Source: Lepidurus packardi (taxonomy: Eukaryota; Arthropoda; Branchiopoda; Notostraca; Triopsidae). From it: a stretch of 64,000 nucleotides of DNA. This document shows positions 34,313-44,909 of this stretch, in pieces. A program made the position numbers and the translations under genes. The notes under the pieces are model-generated. The model was given only the letters and a program-made list of their open reading frames with translations, searched no databases and was not told where the DNA came from. The stretch is from positions 11,879,235 to 11,943,234 of the forward strand of contig JAKZAN010000004.1 of NCBI GenBank assembly GCA_023053545.1, read 5' to 3'. Positions within the stretch are counted from its first letter, which is position 1; every line of letters begins with the position of its first letter.

Positions 34313-37300
34313 ACTTTGCATAGTCGACGGAATTAATCCCGCCAGCCATTGTGTGAACAGACGCCACTTCCCTTTGTACGCACTGCGCGCCACTTTGCGT
34401 AGTGGACGGAATTAATCCCGTCAGCCATTTTGTGAACAGACGCCAAGCCGACTCCACGTCAGGTAATTTGCTCCCGTTTTATTCAAATTTTTCGACTCCC
34501 ATCCGACTTTTATCAAACTGAAAGGCAAACAGACCTAAGTACTATGCAATCAGCTTGCATATTATCATATTTTGTTAATTAAAAGTAACAATTTTGATAA
34601 TGTTCGACATTATTCCCAGGGGTAAGCGTCAGTAGATTTCGAACACTTTTTCGAACGTTTTCAAGTTTATTCGCTCCCATTGGCTACATATTGCCATTAA
34701 TTCAATTAACAACGTTTCCTCTAGTTAGGCGAAGATTTTGTTTATCCTATTTTTTCACGAAAATGTTCAAAATCCGATTTGAGCAATTTCAAGATTTCCC
34801 TTAATTCCTCAATCCTCATGACTACCAACAAAGATACACCCCTGGAGGGTAATCCTGTTTTCGGATTTAAAAAAATATCAATGCAAACAAATTTAGCAAT
34901 TTTCCGGCTAAAAAACGTAATATTAAAAATTCCCGCACGGCCGCCATTGCCGGTCCCGGACAAAGCCCCAGCGAACGTTTTTGTCCCCTGACGCTTAACC
35001 CGAGTGCCCGCCCTGTTCCGCCATTTTGATTTGTGTAGTCGGGTGGGATGACGTACTTTTTTCGTGATTCAAATTCAACTTGTCAAAGCGTAGAACCGTG
35101 TTAAGTTGTGTTTAAAGGTGAACAGTATTACTTAGAGTTGTCCCTTTTCTATTTATTAGGTGGTGACAAATTTCACAAACAGTTCTATTGTTACAACGTG
35201 TTAAGTGTGTGGTCCTTTCCCTCCCGTTCGACTCAGCCAACTTTATCCCCTGCCTTTTGCCATCCTTTTGGAGAAGAAAAAAAGAACCGCAACTTTTTTG
35301 TCTGCTAAGCTGAGGATGTGTGGAGCCATTATTTCATCTTCTGTGGGAGCTGCCAGGAGAACCAGAAGAAAAGGTATGCCAGGAGTTGAAAAGTGTTGTG
35401 GCCGGTTAGGTCTTTAGCTGCAACATTTTTACTTCCTGGGGGGACAGAAAAGTCTTCGCTGTGCCACACAATAGGTCTTAAATGGCAAAAACAGCGAAAA
35501 CTTTTCTGGGGTCAGGGGTCAAACGGCTGGTGGAAGACTGAAGAACGCGAAGACGCCGCCAGGCAGGGGGAAAAAGTTTCGTCTGTGGACATTTCTGGCT
35601 AAGTACATTCTTTTCTATTAAATTGAAATATTGGTAACATTGTTAGTAACTAACTTCTATCTCGTTTACAGGCTTTCACTCCGTTTGTGTCCCTTAGTGC
35701 TCCGGCTGGGATTTTGCCGTGTTTTCAAGATTGTTGCTGTTTTTGGGGGGATCCACGTGTTCGCTCAGTCGAGGTAAGAACTCGTTTAAATTTTTTTCAA
35801 AGTGGCTTTCTGGTTTCTTTCCTTAATCGAAGTCCATTTTATGTTTGAACATGTTGGTTAACATGGCCATAGAAGACGGATTGCTTTGGAAGTGTTTCAA
35901 AGCTCAGTTTTACAGTTTTTATTTTTATTTCATAGTTTTTATTCTTGTTCTTTTTTTCTAGGACGTTGGCGAGACCGCGAGAAAAGGGAGGGCGAAGTCT
36001 CGGAAGGTTTTGGGTCGTAGGATAGCTAAGCAAAAGGGGGGAAGAACCTGCACCTGGTCGGTCGACTTTGGGCAAAATCTCCGTCTTTCCCATACTTGCT
36101 ATGTCTCCATTCGAGTCTTTTCAAAAAGATAAGTCCATTTCGTGTATCTCTCTCTGCTTTCATCCGCCAGAAGTTTTTTTTTCATTTTTAAAAGTGTATA
36201 CTAATGTTGTTGCTTTTATTCACATAGGCTATCTATGGGATCTCCTGCGTTATTACTTAACAACATCTCCATGACATTGTGCCATTATGTCGTTAAAAAT
36301 TTCGTCCATTAGAAGAAAGCGAAGAGTCTTGTGAGCTGCAGTTATCCAATTCACCAGTTTCGCCCTTGGTGTTCACTACTGGAGGTAAAGTATTTTCATT
36401 GGAATGAACTCGATTTTTTTCAAATTAATATTTGCTTGGTCCTGGGCTCTTGTGTGCTTCAGACGGAAACTTTCTTCAATTCCGCGGTCTTTTCAAGATT
36501 CCCGTACTCGTCCAATGTCTCGAAGGGAAAAGGAAGATGTAAATAAGTCGACTTGGGCAACGTCGCAATCGTCTGGAACGCCCAAGTTAGTACTGTGCTT
36601 TGTGTTACTTACATAATACTGATGCTTGTCTCTTTTGTTCTAGAAATCTCAGCGAAAATTAAGCTCAAGAGGACACTTCTAGATTCTTATAAGCTGCAGT
36701 TGTCAAATTCACCAGTTTCGTCCATGGCATTCATAACTGAAGGTAAACCATTTCGAAATTAAATGAACTAATTTTCGAAAATTAACATCCCCTTGATCCA
36801 TAGGCTATTGTAAGCTTGAGATGGAGGTCGGTTGCGCTAACATTCTGTATCGAAACATTATGTGAGCTGACAGCTGATCCTATCATTGGGTATGTTCTTT
36901 GAAAGGTAAATTGTTCCCTTGATAATTTCGCTTCAAAAAGAGTTTTCCGTAGTGGAAATTTTTTTTGAATGTATTAATGTTTTTCTCATTCCTCTTTGCT
37001 CTAGGCTACCTCTTTTGAGCCCCTAGTGCTCTTTCCTCGCTATTTAGTAGCGCAGGCATTCCTAAAGAAGATTATCCGTGCATCAATGGCGATTCCTCCA
37101 GCTGCAATACCGAAGATCATCGTCATCATCAGCTCTTCCCTCAACCCTTGCCTTGCCTTGGAGCGCCGCCGTAGCTGATCCCGTTGATGTTTCTTCACGT
37201 CGCCTTTGATTCGGATTTTGGATTCGCCCTTTCTTGTGATGGAACTGGAGACCCAGAGGGCATAAGGTATGCTAGGAGGTTTGGTTGCGGTAAATCGCTT

Positions 37301-37500
37301 AAAGATTTGCTGCAATCCAACTTTCTAGGGGGCAGAAGTTTCCGTTGCTGCATGATTCGTTAGGTCTTTAATGGTAGCAACGGAGCTTCTCTGTTTTTGG
37401 GGGGGGGCGTGGTTTAGGTGGATTTTGGATACCGGTGGAAGTCAGGCAGGCAGGCCAGGGTTGAGTTCGTCTGTGGATTGAAGAAATGGAGTAAGTTTTT
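34313..37500 (+). repeat. Left inverted arm (~3.2 kb)
   Basis: It is the reverse complement of 44910-48192 along its length. Check points: 34448-34500 against about 48050-48105; 34830-34990 against 47570-47710; 35390-35560 against 46990-47165; 36330-36545 against 45850-46065; 37040-37315 against 45070-45345. It contains many splice-like sites and short open frames, but no domain was recognised. Similarity by eye is around nine bases in ten or better. Confidence 0.85.
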
Positions 37501-38100
37501 ATCTTATTTTGTGTTTATTGAATATTAATATTTTTATTTGTAATTCAAAAAGGCTTTTCCGCCGGATTCCTTGCGTTACTACCCAGATTCTCTTCATTTG
37601 AAGCCTTTTTGAGGCTAAATTCCGTCCACTTTAGAAGAAAACGAGGATTCTTGTGAGCTGCAGTTAGCCGATTCACCAGATTCATCTTTGATGTTCATTA
37701 CCCAAGGTAAATTTTTGGATTTGAATGAACTCGATCTTTTTTTATTAATATCTGCCTTGTCATTGTCTAATAGGCTTGAGATAGAGCTCCGTTTGGCTAC
37801 TATTCCGTATTGGGAAATACCGCGAGCAATCCCGTTCATTTTCAGTGTGTTAAGTCTCAAACGGTAGCAACGGAGCTACTCTGGGTTTTGGTGGGCGTGG
37901 TTCGGGTGTGATGAAGAGGCGGAGTAAGTTTGGACTTTCAATTTTTTTAATTCTCTATAATAGTGTTGTTGTTTTTATTCAAATAGGCTATCCATTGGCT
38001 CTCCTGCGTTATTACTTAACAACATCTCAATGACATTGTGCCATTATGCTGTTAAATGCCGTCCATTCGAAGAAAGCAAAGACATAAGAAGTGGCTCGAT
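36230..38100 (+). repeat. Repeated exon-like modules ending in LQL..SP..S..F.T.G
   Basis: Three segments, at about 36305-36386, 36645-36742 and 37630-37706, each have an acceptor-like AG and a donor (ggag|gtaaag, gaag|gtaaac, caag|gtaaat). Each encodes a similar peptide: SCELQLSNSPVSPLVFTTGG, SYKLQLSNSPVSSMAFITEG and SCELQLADSPDSSLMFITQG. A fourth, partial relative follows near 38000-38095 after ttcaaatag. Tandem duplication of one exon unit explains them. The right arm holds inverted copies of the first two. No protein family was recognised, and stops occur if the segments are joined naively. Confidence 0.55.
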
Positions 38101-39910
38101 TCTGGCCCTCGACCCACGTCGTAGTAGAATTCGCCAGAAGTTTCGGTTTGGCAAACCGTTCTCTGATTCGCTACCATGGATTGACGAACCCGAACCAAAG
38201 CTGCGCAGTACTTTCGTTGCTGTGAAAGCTGTGCTTTCGTATCAACATCAAACCGTGTCCGGATATGTTCAAGAGAACGAATCCACAAGTGTGTTGCCTT
38301 TGAACGGATGTGCATCCTGAAGAACTCCTATAACATCAGTTGCTCCCTAGCAAGCAATCAGTGCAGACTTGCTTTTCTCCAGCGATGTTGTGAAAGCTAG
38401 TAGTGAGTTTATAGTTAAACATTACCAAGCATGTTGAACATTAACAATCCGCTTAAGCGTTATTTTTGAAAACATTACCAATTGGATCTTCGAAAACCCT
38501 GAAGAACCCGTATAACGTCAGTTGCTCCCTAGCAAGCAGTTAGTGCAGACTTGCTTTTCTCCAGCGATGTTGTGAAAGCTAGTAGTGAAGCTAATAGTGA
38601 GTTTATAGTTAAAACATTACCAAGCATGTTGAACATTAACAATCCAATTAAGCGTTATCGTCGAAAACATTACCAATTGGATCTTCGAAAATCTGGAGAC
38701 AATTCAAGTGCGTGTTTAAAGTGTCAAGTGTGGTGTTTGGCAAAAGGCTGGCCAGGCCTATGCCAGTAAAAAAACAAATGTGTTGGTGTTAAGTGTGCTC
38801 TCATCCCTCCCATTCATCCCTCCTGTCTACTTCATCCCAGCCTACTTCATCCCTGCCTTACATCATCCTTCGCAGTCGACACAATTTACAACTTTAATCT
38901 GCTAAGCTGATACTTCTGCTACTTGGAGGTAGCTACTTACCTTCTGTGGGAATCAGGAGAACCAGAAGGAACAGGTATGCCAGGAGTTAAAGTGTTGTTG
39001 GCCGATTAGGTCTTTTGCCGCAACTTTTAATTTCCTGGGCGGCGAAAAGTCTTGGTTGTTGCCATTCAGTAGGTCTTTAATGGTAACAACGAAGCTTTTC
39101 TATGGTTAACGGGTGGTCAACGGATTTGGGGAGCCTCTACTGAAGAACGCAGCCCTGGCAGGGATGGAAGTTTCGCCCATTTGTCTGATCCTTGGGATTC
39201 CTTCATTCCCCTTTCTTCAAATCCCGGTGTAGCCTATTCAAGAGCGAAAAGTGCAGATGGAAGTTTCGCCCATTTGCCTGATCTTCGGGATTCCTTCATG
39301 CCCCTTCTTCAAATCCCCGTGTTTCCAAGAGTGAAAAGTGCCGCGATAAACCGTTCTTCGGGTTGGTCCCTTGGTGAGCTTTCTTCACATTCAGCGGTGT
39401 TTCCAAGATTGCCTGCGAAGCCTAAGTCAACTTTTGCAAGTCGGAGTGTTCGCGAGGTCGAGGTAAAAGATAATCTTTGTCTTTCCCATGTCATTTAGAT
39501 TTTGATTCGTTTGTAAACATTTGGAACTTACTTTTTTCTACTTTACGTTTCGTTGCAGGATCTTTGGTAACGTTAATCGACTAAAGTGGGTGGAAGGTGG
39601 CGAAAGGGGGAGGACAACTGGGTGTTGCGACGTTCATACGATGTCCTGAACCGGAAATGCAGAAGTGAAGTCGACTTGACGAACGTCTCAAACGTGTGCA
39701 ACTTGTGCAACATTGATTTCATGCGTACTGATATTTTTCTCTTCTAGTTTTCGGTGGCGAAATGAAGGGGAAGAGGAAGTAATCCTGTGCCAAGAGGTCA
39801 ACATCTAACGATTCCGATTTCAGTTTAAAGGTCATGGGGAGCTTCGAAGTGACTGTTGTAACACTTTAATTTACATTTATAAGTTTTTACTACTCATTGT
39901 TTCTTTCAGG
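37501..39910 (+). repeat. Left part of the palindrome centre with local tandem duplications
   Basis: About 2.4 kb without a recognisable gene. A ~185-bp unit (starting gaagaactcctataacatca) occurs at about 38320-38505 and again at 38506-38690. A ~90-bp unit starting ggaagtttcgcccattt occurs at about 39167 and 39258. The segment ggtatgccaggagtt near 38972 matches the left arm near 35373, so the centre and arms share ancestry. A long frame at 38030-38320 has no known domain. Confidence 0.6.
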
Positions 39911-42900
39911 CGAGCATCGTTGAGGTCTTCACTATGGCGGTGGCTAACCTTAGACTTCAGTGGCGGTCTTTGGCGGGCAATTCCTTTTGAAAACATCGTT
40001 GGAGGTTTTCATTAGGGCGGTGGCTAACTTAAGACAGCAGTGGCGGTCTTTGGCGGGCAATTCCTATTGAAAACATCGTTGGAGGTTTTCATTAGGGCGG
40101 TGGCCAACCATAGACAGTTGTGGCGGTCTTTGGCGGGCAATTCCTTTTGAAAACATCGTTGGAGGTTTTCATTAGGGCGGTGGCTAACCTTAGACAGCAG
40201 TGGCGGTCTTTGGCGGGCAATTCCTTTTGAAAACATCGTTGGAGGTTTTCATTAGGGCGGTGGCCAACCATAGACAGTTGTGGCGGTCTTTGGCGGGCAA
40301 TTCCTATTGAAAGCATCGTTGGAGGTTTTCATTAGGGCGGTGGCTAACTTAAGACAGCAGTGGCGGTCTTTGGCGGGCAATTCCTATTGAAAACATCGGT
40401 GGAGGTTTTCATTAGGGCGGTGGCCAACCATAGACAGTTGTGGCGGTCTTTGGCGGGCAATTCCTTTTGAAAACATCGTTGGAGGTTTTCATTAGGGCGG
40501 TGGCTAACCATAGGCAGTTGTGGCGGTCTTTGGCGGGCAATTCCTATTGAAAACATCGGTGGAGGTTTTCATTAGGGCGGTGGCTAACCTTAGACAGCAG
40601 TGGCGGTCTTTGGCGGGCAATTCCTTTTGAAAACATCGTTGGAGGTTTTCATTAGGGCGGTGGCTAACTTAAGACAGCAGTGGCGGTCTTTGGCGGGCAA
40701 TTCCTATTGAAAACATCGGTGGAGGTTTTCATTAGGGCGGTGGCCAACCATAGACAGTTGTGGCGGTCTTTGGCGGGCAATTCCTTTTGAAAACATCGTT
40801 GGAGGTTTTCATTAGGGCGGTGGCTAACCTTAGACAGCAGTGGCGGTCTTTGGCGGGCAATTCCTTTTGAAAACATCGTTGGAGGTTTTCATTAGGGCGG
40901 TGGCCAACCATAGACAGTTGTGGCGGTCTTTGGCGGGCAATTCCTATTGAAAACATCGTTGGAGGTTTTCATTAGGGCGGTGGCCAACCATAGACAGTTG
41001 TGGCGGTCTTTGGCGGGCAATTCCTTTTGAAAACATCGTTGGAGGTTTTCATTAGGGCGGTGGCTAACTTAAGACAGCAGTGGCGGTCTTTGGCGGGCAA
41101 TTCCTATTGAAAACATCGGTGGAGGTTTTCATTAGGGCGGTGGCCAACCATAGACAGTTGTGGCGGTCTTTGGCGGGCAATTCCTTTTGAAAACATCGTT
41201 GGAGGTTTTCATTAGGGCGGTGGCTAACCTTAGACAGCAGTGGCGGTCTTTGGCGGGCAATTCCTTTTGAAAACATCGTTGGAGGTTTTCATTAGGGCGG
41301 TGGCCAACCATAGACAGTTGTGGCGGTCTTTGGCGGGCAATTCCTATTGAAAGCATCGTTGGAGGTTTTCATTAGGGCGGTGGCTAACTTAAGACAGCAG
41401 TGGCGGTCTTTGGCGGGCAATTCCTATTGAAAACATCGGTGGAGGTTTTCATTAGGGCGGTGGCCAACCATAGACAGTTGTGGCGGTCTTTGGCGGGCAA
41501 TTCCTTTTGAAAACATCGTTGGAGGTTTTCATTAGGGCGGTGGCTAACTTAAGACAGCAGTGGCGGTCTTTGGCGGGCAATTCCTTTTGAAAACATCGTT
41601 GGAGGTTTTCATTAGGGCGGTGGCTAACCATAGGCAGTTGTGGCGGTCTTTGGCGGGCAATTCCTATTGAAAACATCGGTGGAGGTTTTCATTAGGGCGG
41701 TGGCTAACCTTAGACAGCAGTGGCGGTCTTTGGCGGGCAATTCCTTTTGAAAACATCGTTGGAGGTTTTCATTAGGGCGGTGGCTAACTTAAGACAGCAG
41801 TGGCGGTCTTTGGCGGGCAATTCCTATTGAAAACATCGGTGGAGGTTTTCATTAGGGCGGTGGCCAACCATAGACAGTTGTGGCGGTCTTTGGCGGGCAA
41901 TTCCTTTTGAAAACATCGTTGGAGGTTTTCATTAGGGCGGTGGCTAACCATAGGCAGTTGTGGCGGTCTTTGGCGGGCAATTCCTATTGAAAACATCGGT
42001 GGAGGTTTTCATTAGGGCGGTGGCTAACCTTAGACAGCAGTGGCGGTCTTTGGCGGGCAATTCCTTTTGAAAACATCGTTGGAGGTTTTCATTAGGGCGG
42101 TGGCTAACTTAAGACAGCAGTGGCGGTCTTTGGCGGGCAATTCCTATTGAAAACATCGGTGGAGGTTTTCATTAGGGCGGTGGCCAACCATAGACAGTTG
42201 TGGCGGTCTTTGGCGGGCAATTCCTTTTGAAAACATCGTTGGAGGTTTTCATTAGGGCGGTGGCTAACCTTAGACAGCAGTGGCGGTCTTTGGCGGGCAA
42301 TTCCTATTGAAAACATCGGTGGAGGTTTTCATTAGGGCGGTGGCTAACTTAAGACAGCAGTGGCGGTCTTTGGCGGGCAATTACTATTGAAAACATCGGT
42401 GGAGGTTTTCATTAGGGCGGTGGCTAACTTAAGACAGCAGTGGCGGTCTTTGGCGGGCAATTCCTATTGAAAACATCGTTGGAGGTTTTCATTAGGGCGG
42501 TGGCTAACTTAAGACAGCAGTGGCGGTCTTTGGCGGGCAATTCCTATTGAAAACATCGTTGGAGGTTTTCATTAGGGCGGTGGCCAACCATAGACAGTTG
42601 TGGCGGTCTTTGGCGGGCAATTCCTTTTGAAAACATCGTTGGAGGTTTTCATTAGGGCGGTGGCCAACCATAGACAGTTGTGGCGGTCTTTGGCGGGCAA
42701 TTCCTTTTGAAAACATCGTTGGAGGTTTTCATTAGGGCGGTGGCCAACCATAGACAGTTGTGGCGGTCTTTGGCGGGCAATTCCTTTTGAAAACATCGTT
42801 GGAGGTTTTCATTAGGGCGGTGGCTAACTTAAGACAGCAGTGGCGGTCTTTGGCGGGCAATTCCTTTTGAAAACATCGTTGGAGGTTTTCATTAGGGCGG

Positions 42901-43100
42901 TGGCCAACCATAGACAGTTGTGGCGGTCTTTGGCGGGCAATTCCTTTTGAAAACATCGTTGGAGGTTTTCATTAGGGCGGTGGCTAACTTAAGACAGCAG
43001 TGGCGGTCTTTGGCGGGCAATTCCTATTGAAAACATCGTTGGAGGTTTTCATTAGGGCGGTGGCTAACTTAAGACAGCAGTGGCGGTCTTTGGCGTGCAG
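39911..43100. repeat. Tandem array of ~40 units of 80 bp
   Basis: The unit is 80 bases and begins aaaacatcgttggaggtttt; its middle part is gggcggtggctaac and its end tggcggtctttggcgggcaa. The first unit is the most diverged and starts right after an acceptor-like tttctttcag. The last breaks off at about 43100. Four unit types can be told apart by the variable block: ctta-agacagcag (C), cca-tagacagttg (B), cctt-agacagcag (A) and cca-taggcagttg (D). Secondary differences are cgtt/cggt and ttttg/tattg. Types recur in blocks of four (C-B-A-B or C-B-D-A), so a 320-bp higher-order period is forming. Since 80 is not a multiple of three, the - strand frames of about 70 codons that recur in it are by-products. 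Confidence 0.95.
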
Positions 43101-43640
43101 TTCGAACGTTATTATTATCTACGACCTGTTCAAACCAAGGAAGTGGAACACGGTCACCAGAGCTCTACATCTACATGTTCAAGCCTGAAGAACTCCTACC
43201 CAAGAAGGATTTCTGCCATCTTTGAAGTTCCTGCAAGTCCCGGATCATCACTGAAAAGCCTCAAGAATCTACTTTGACGATCGTCACTCCGATGGATTCC
43301 AGATTTACGCCGATTAAACTATACGCTTTCGGCTACCAGATCAAGATTCAAGAGCGTAAACCTTAATGGAAAAGCTGTATTTCATTCTTGTCCGCTTTTT
43401 TTTTTAGCGAGCCTGAGCGAGTGCTGCCCAACATCAACAGAGCCGAAATGCGCGAAATTCCTTTGCGCTGATGTTCCTCTTCAATGTTTATTTATTTCCT
43501 ACACTTCATTTTCTTTGAAATCGAAGAAAATTCAAGACCATTTTTTCCATTTTTTTAGTGTTTCAAACTACGTTAACAATAATGTATGAGAACTTGTATT
43601 TGTGAGCTTTTAATAAAAATACTGTAAAGCAAACATATGG
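43101..43640 (+). other. Unique sequence after the satellite, with poly(A) signal
   Basis: This reads like the 3' end of a transcript: single-copy sequence directly follows the last satellite unit, with a poly(A) hexamer in cttttaataaaaatac at about 43605-43620. The acceptor-like site before the array and this signal suggest that the satellite lies inside a 3'-terminal exon of a transcript reading through the centre on the + strand. No coding domain was seen. Confidence 0.4.
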
Positions 43641-43947
43641 CCTTGTGATTATTTCGAACTATTTTGACTCACAATCCAAAATTAAGGAAGGCTTTTTTTA
43701 TTACACTTTTCAGTACAATACAAAGGAATAAAAAAAATATAAAATATAAAATAAAGGATATAATGCAAACTTTTAGAGAATACAAGTCATGGCAATGGGC
43801 AAACCGTCAAATTTATATAAATCGAACAAAAGATGGATGCCCTCACACCCTCACCACCCTACCACCACCACACCCTACCCTCACACTGTACACTGGCTCA
43901 GTTCATAGTTGTATTTATAGATGTTTCAACGACTATTACATATAAGC

Positions 43948-44016
43948 CCATGACCGCGTGGATAACACGCACGACTGGGGACCCAAAGGTCCTCGGTTCG
44001 ATTCCCGGTCGTGGCA
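43948..44016 (+). mobile_element. tRNA-derived SINE-like head
   Basis: The segment folds like a tRNA. The 8-bp outer stem ccatgacc / ggtcgtgg pairs fully (one G-T). A D-stem gcgtg/cacgc has a short loop. A clear pol III box B, ggttcgattcc, lies at 43996-44006, and CA follows the stem. The anticodon loop is abnormal, so a working tRNA is unlikely. Downstream sequence (44017-44365) continues into a body that recurs at 48612-48805, as expected for a SINE. Confidence 0.6.
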
Positions 44017-44167
44017 GTTTATTTCGTCGAAAATACGAAATATTAATTGGCTCCCTTTCCCTGTACCAAATGCCTTCCCGGCAAGGTTCCTATTCCCATA
44101 TTCGAAATTGTGATGCTTCGGCATTACGAGCTCGAATATCGAGGATAGGAAACCGAGCAGGGGAGGG

Positions 44168-44365
44168 AGTTGGGAACAGGGAAAGGGGCGAGGCTTTCAA
44201 TTTTTGACGATTTTTCAAGGGGACCCCCTTGATCGTGCAGGGATCCTTATGGAAAAAAGCCCAGAAAACGCTTTCCCAGCTCGAAAAGGAGCCACGCCCA
44301 CTTTTTGGTCCAATCCACCAATAGGATTCGTCCATTTTTGTGGCCACGCCCCCTTTTTTAGCGCT
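44168..44365 (+). repeat. Dispersed repeat, copy 1 (SINE body)
   Basis: The sequence starting gggaacagggaaaggggcga and running through ccccttgatcgtgcagggat and ccaatccaccaataggattc is nearly identical to 48612-48805. It lies downstream of the tRNA-like head, and an AT-rich tail follows (44370-44520). Confidence 0.85.
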
Positions 44366-44909
44366 TTTCTTGAAAAATTTATAAAAAAATATTAAAAAAT
44401 TCTCTTTTATAAAAAAAATTACGAATCATACAACAAAAAAATATTTTTTTTTAAAAAAATTTTAAAATATTAAAAAAATCACATCTATAAAAAAATTAGG
44501 AATCATACAACAAAAATTCGTCTTTTTTTTCGTCTTGATTCGTCCTTTTTGGGAGGCCACACCCCTTTTAGCGGATTTTACGAACAATCACACAAAAATT
44601 TCCAGAATTTTCGCTTTTATTTAAAAAATTGCAAATCGTACAACAAAAAGGAAATTTCGGAAATTAGATTTTGTGGGTGTAACAAATAAATTGCGGGTGT
44701 AACAAATGTGGGTGTAACGTTTTGGTGTAACAAATAAGCAAAAAAGAAATTCCGGGGGAAGCAAAACCTCTCATATGTATAATTTTAGAATTACGAGCTC
44801 ACCACTTACACTTGAATCCCTCTGGGTCCTTTCAAATCTCCAGCTGGCGACGCGCGTGACGCTGGCTGACGAACCATTACAAATGAGCGGACCAGCTCAC
44901 TGTACTTTG
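44366..44909. other. AT-rich spacer between the SINE and the right arm
   Basis: Long A/T runs at 44375-44520, a short echo of the SINE tail (ggccacacccctttt near 44552), and three copies of gtgggtgtaac at about 44670-44720. No gene. Confidence 0.5.

Noticed and set aside
40024-42956. Many ~70-codon - strand open frames in the satellite
   Set aside because: They repeat with the 80-bp unit in shifting frames, all end at repeat-borne stops and share no domain. They are by-products of the array.
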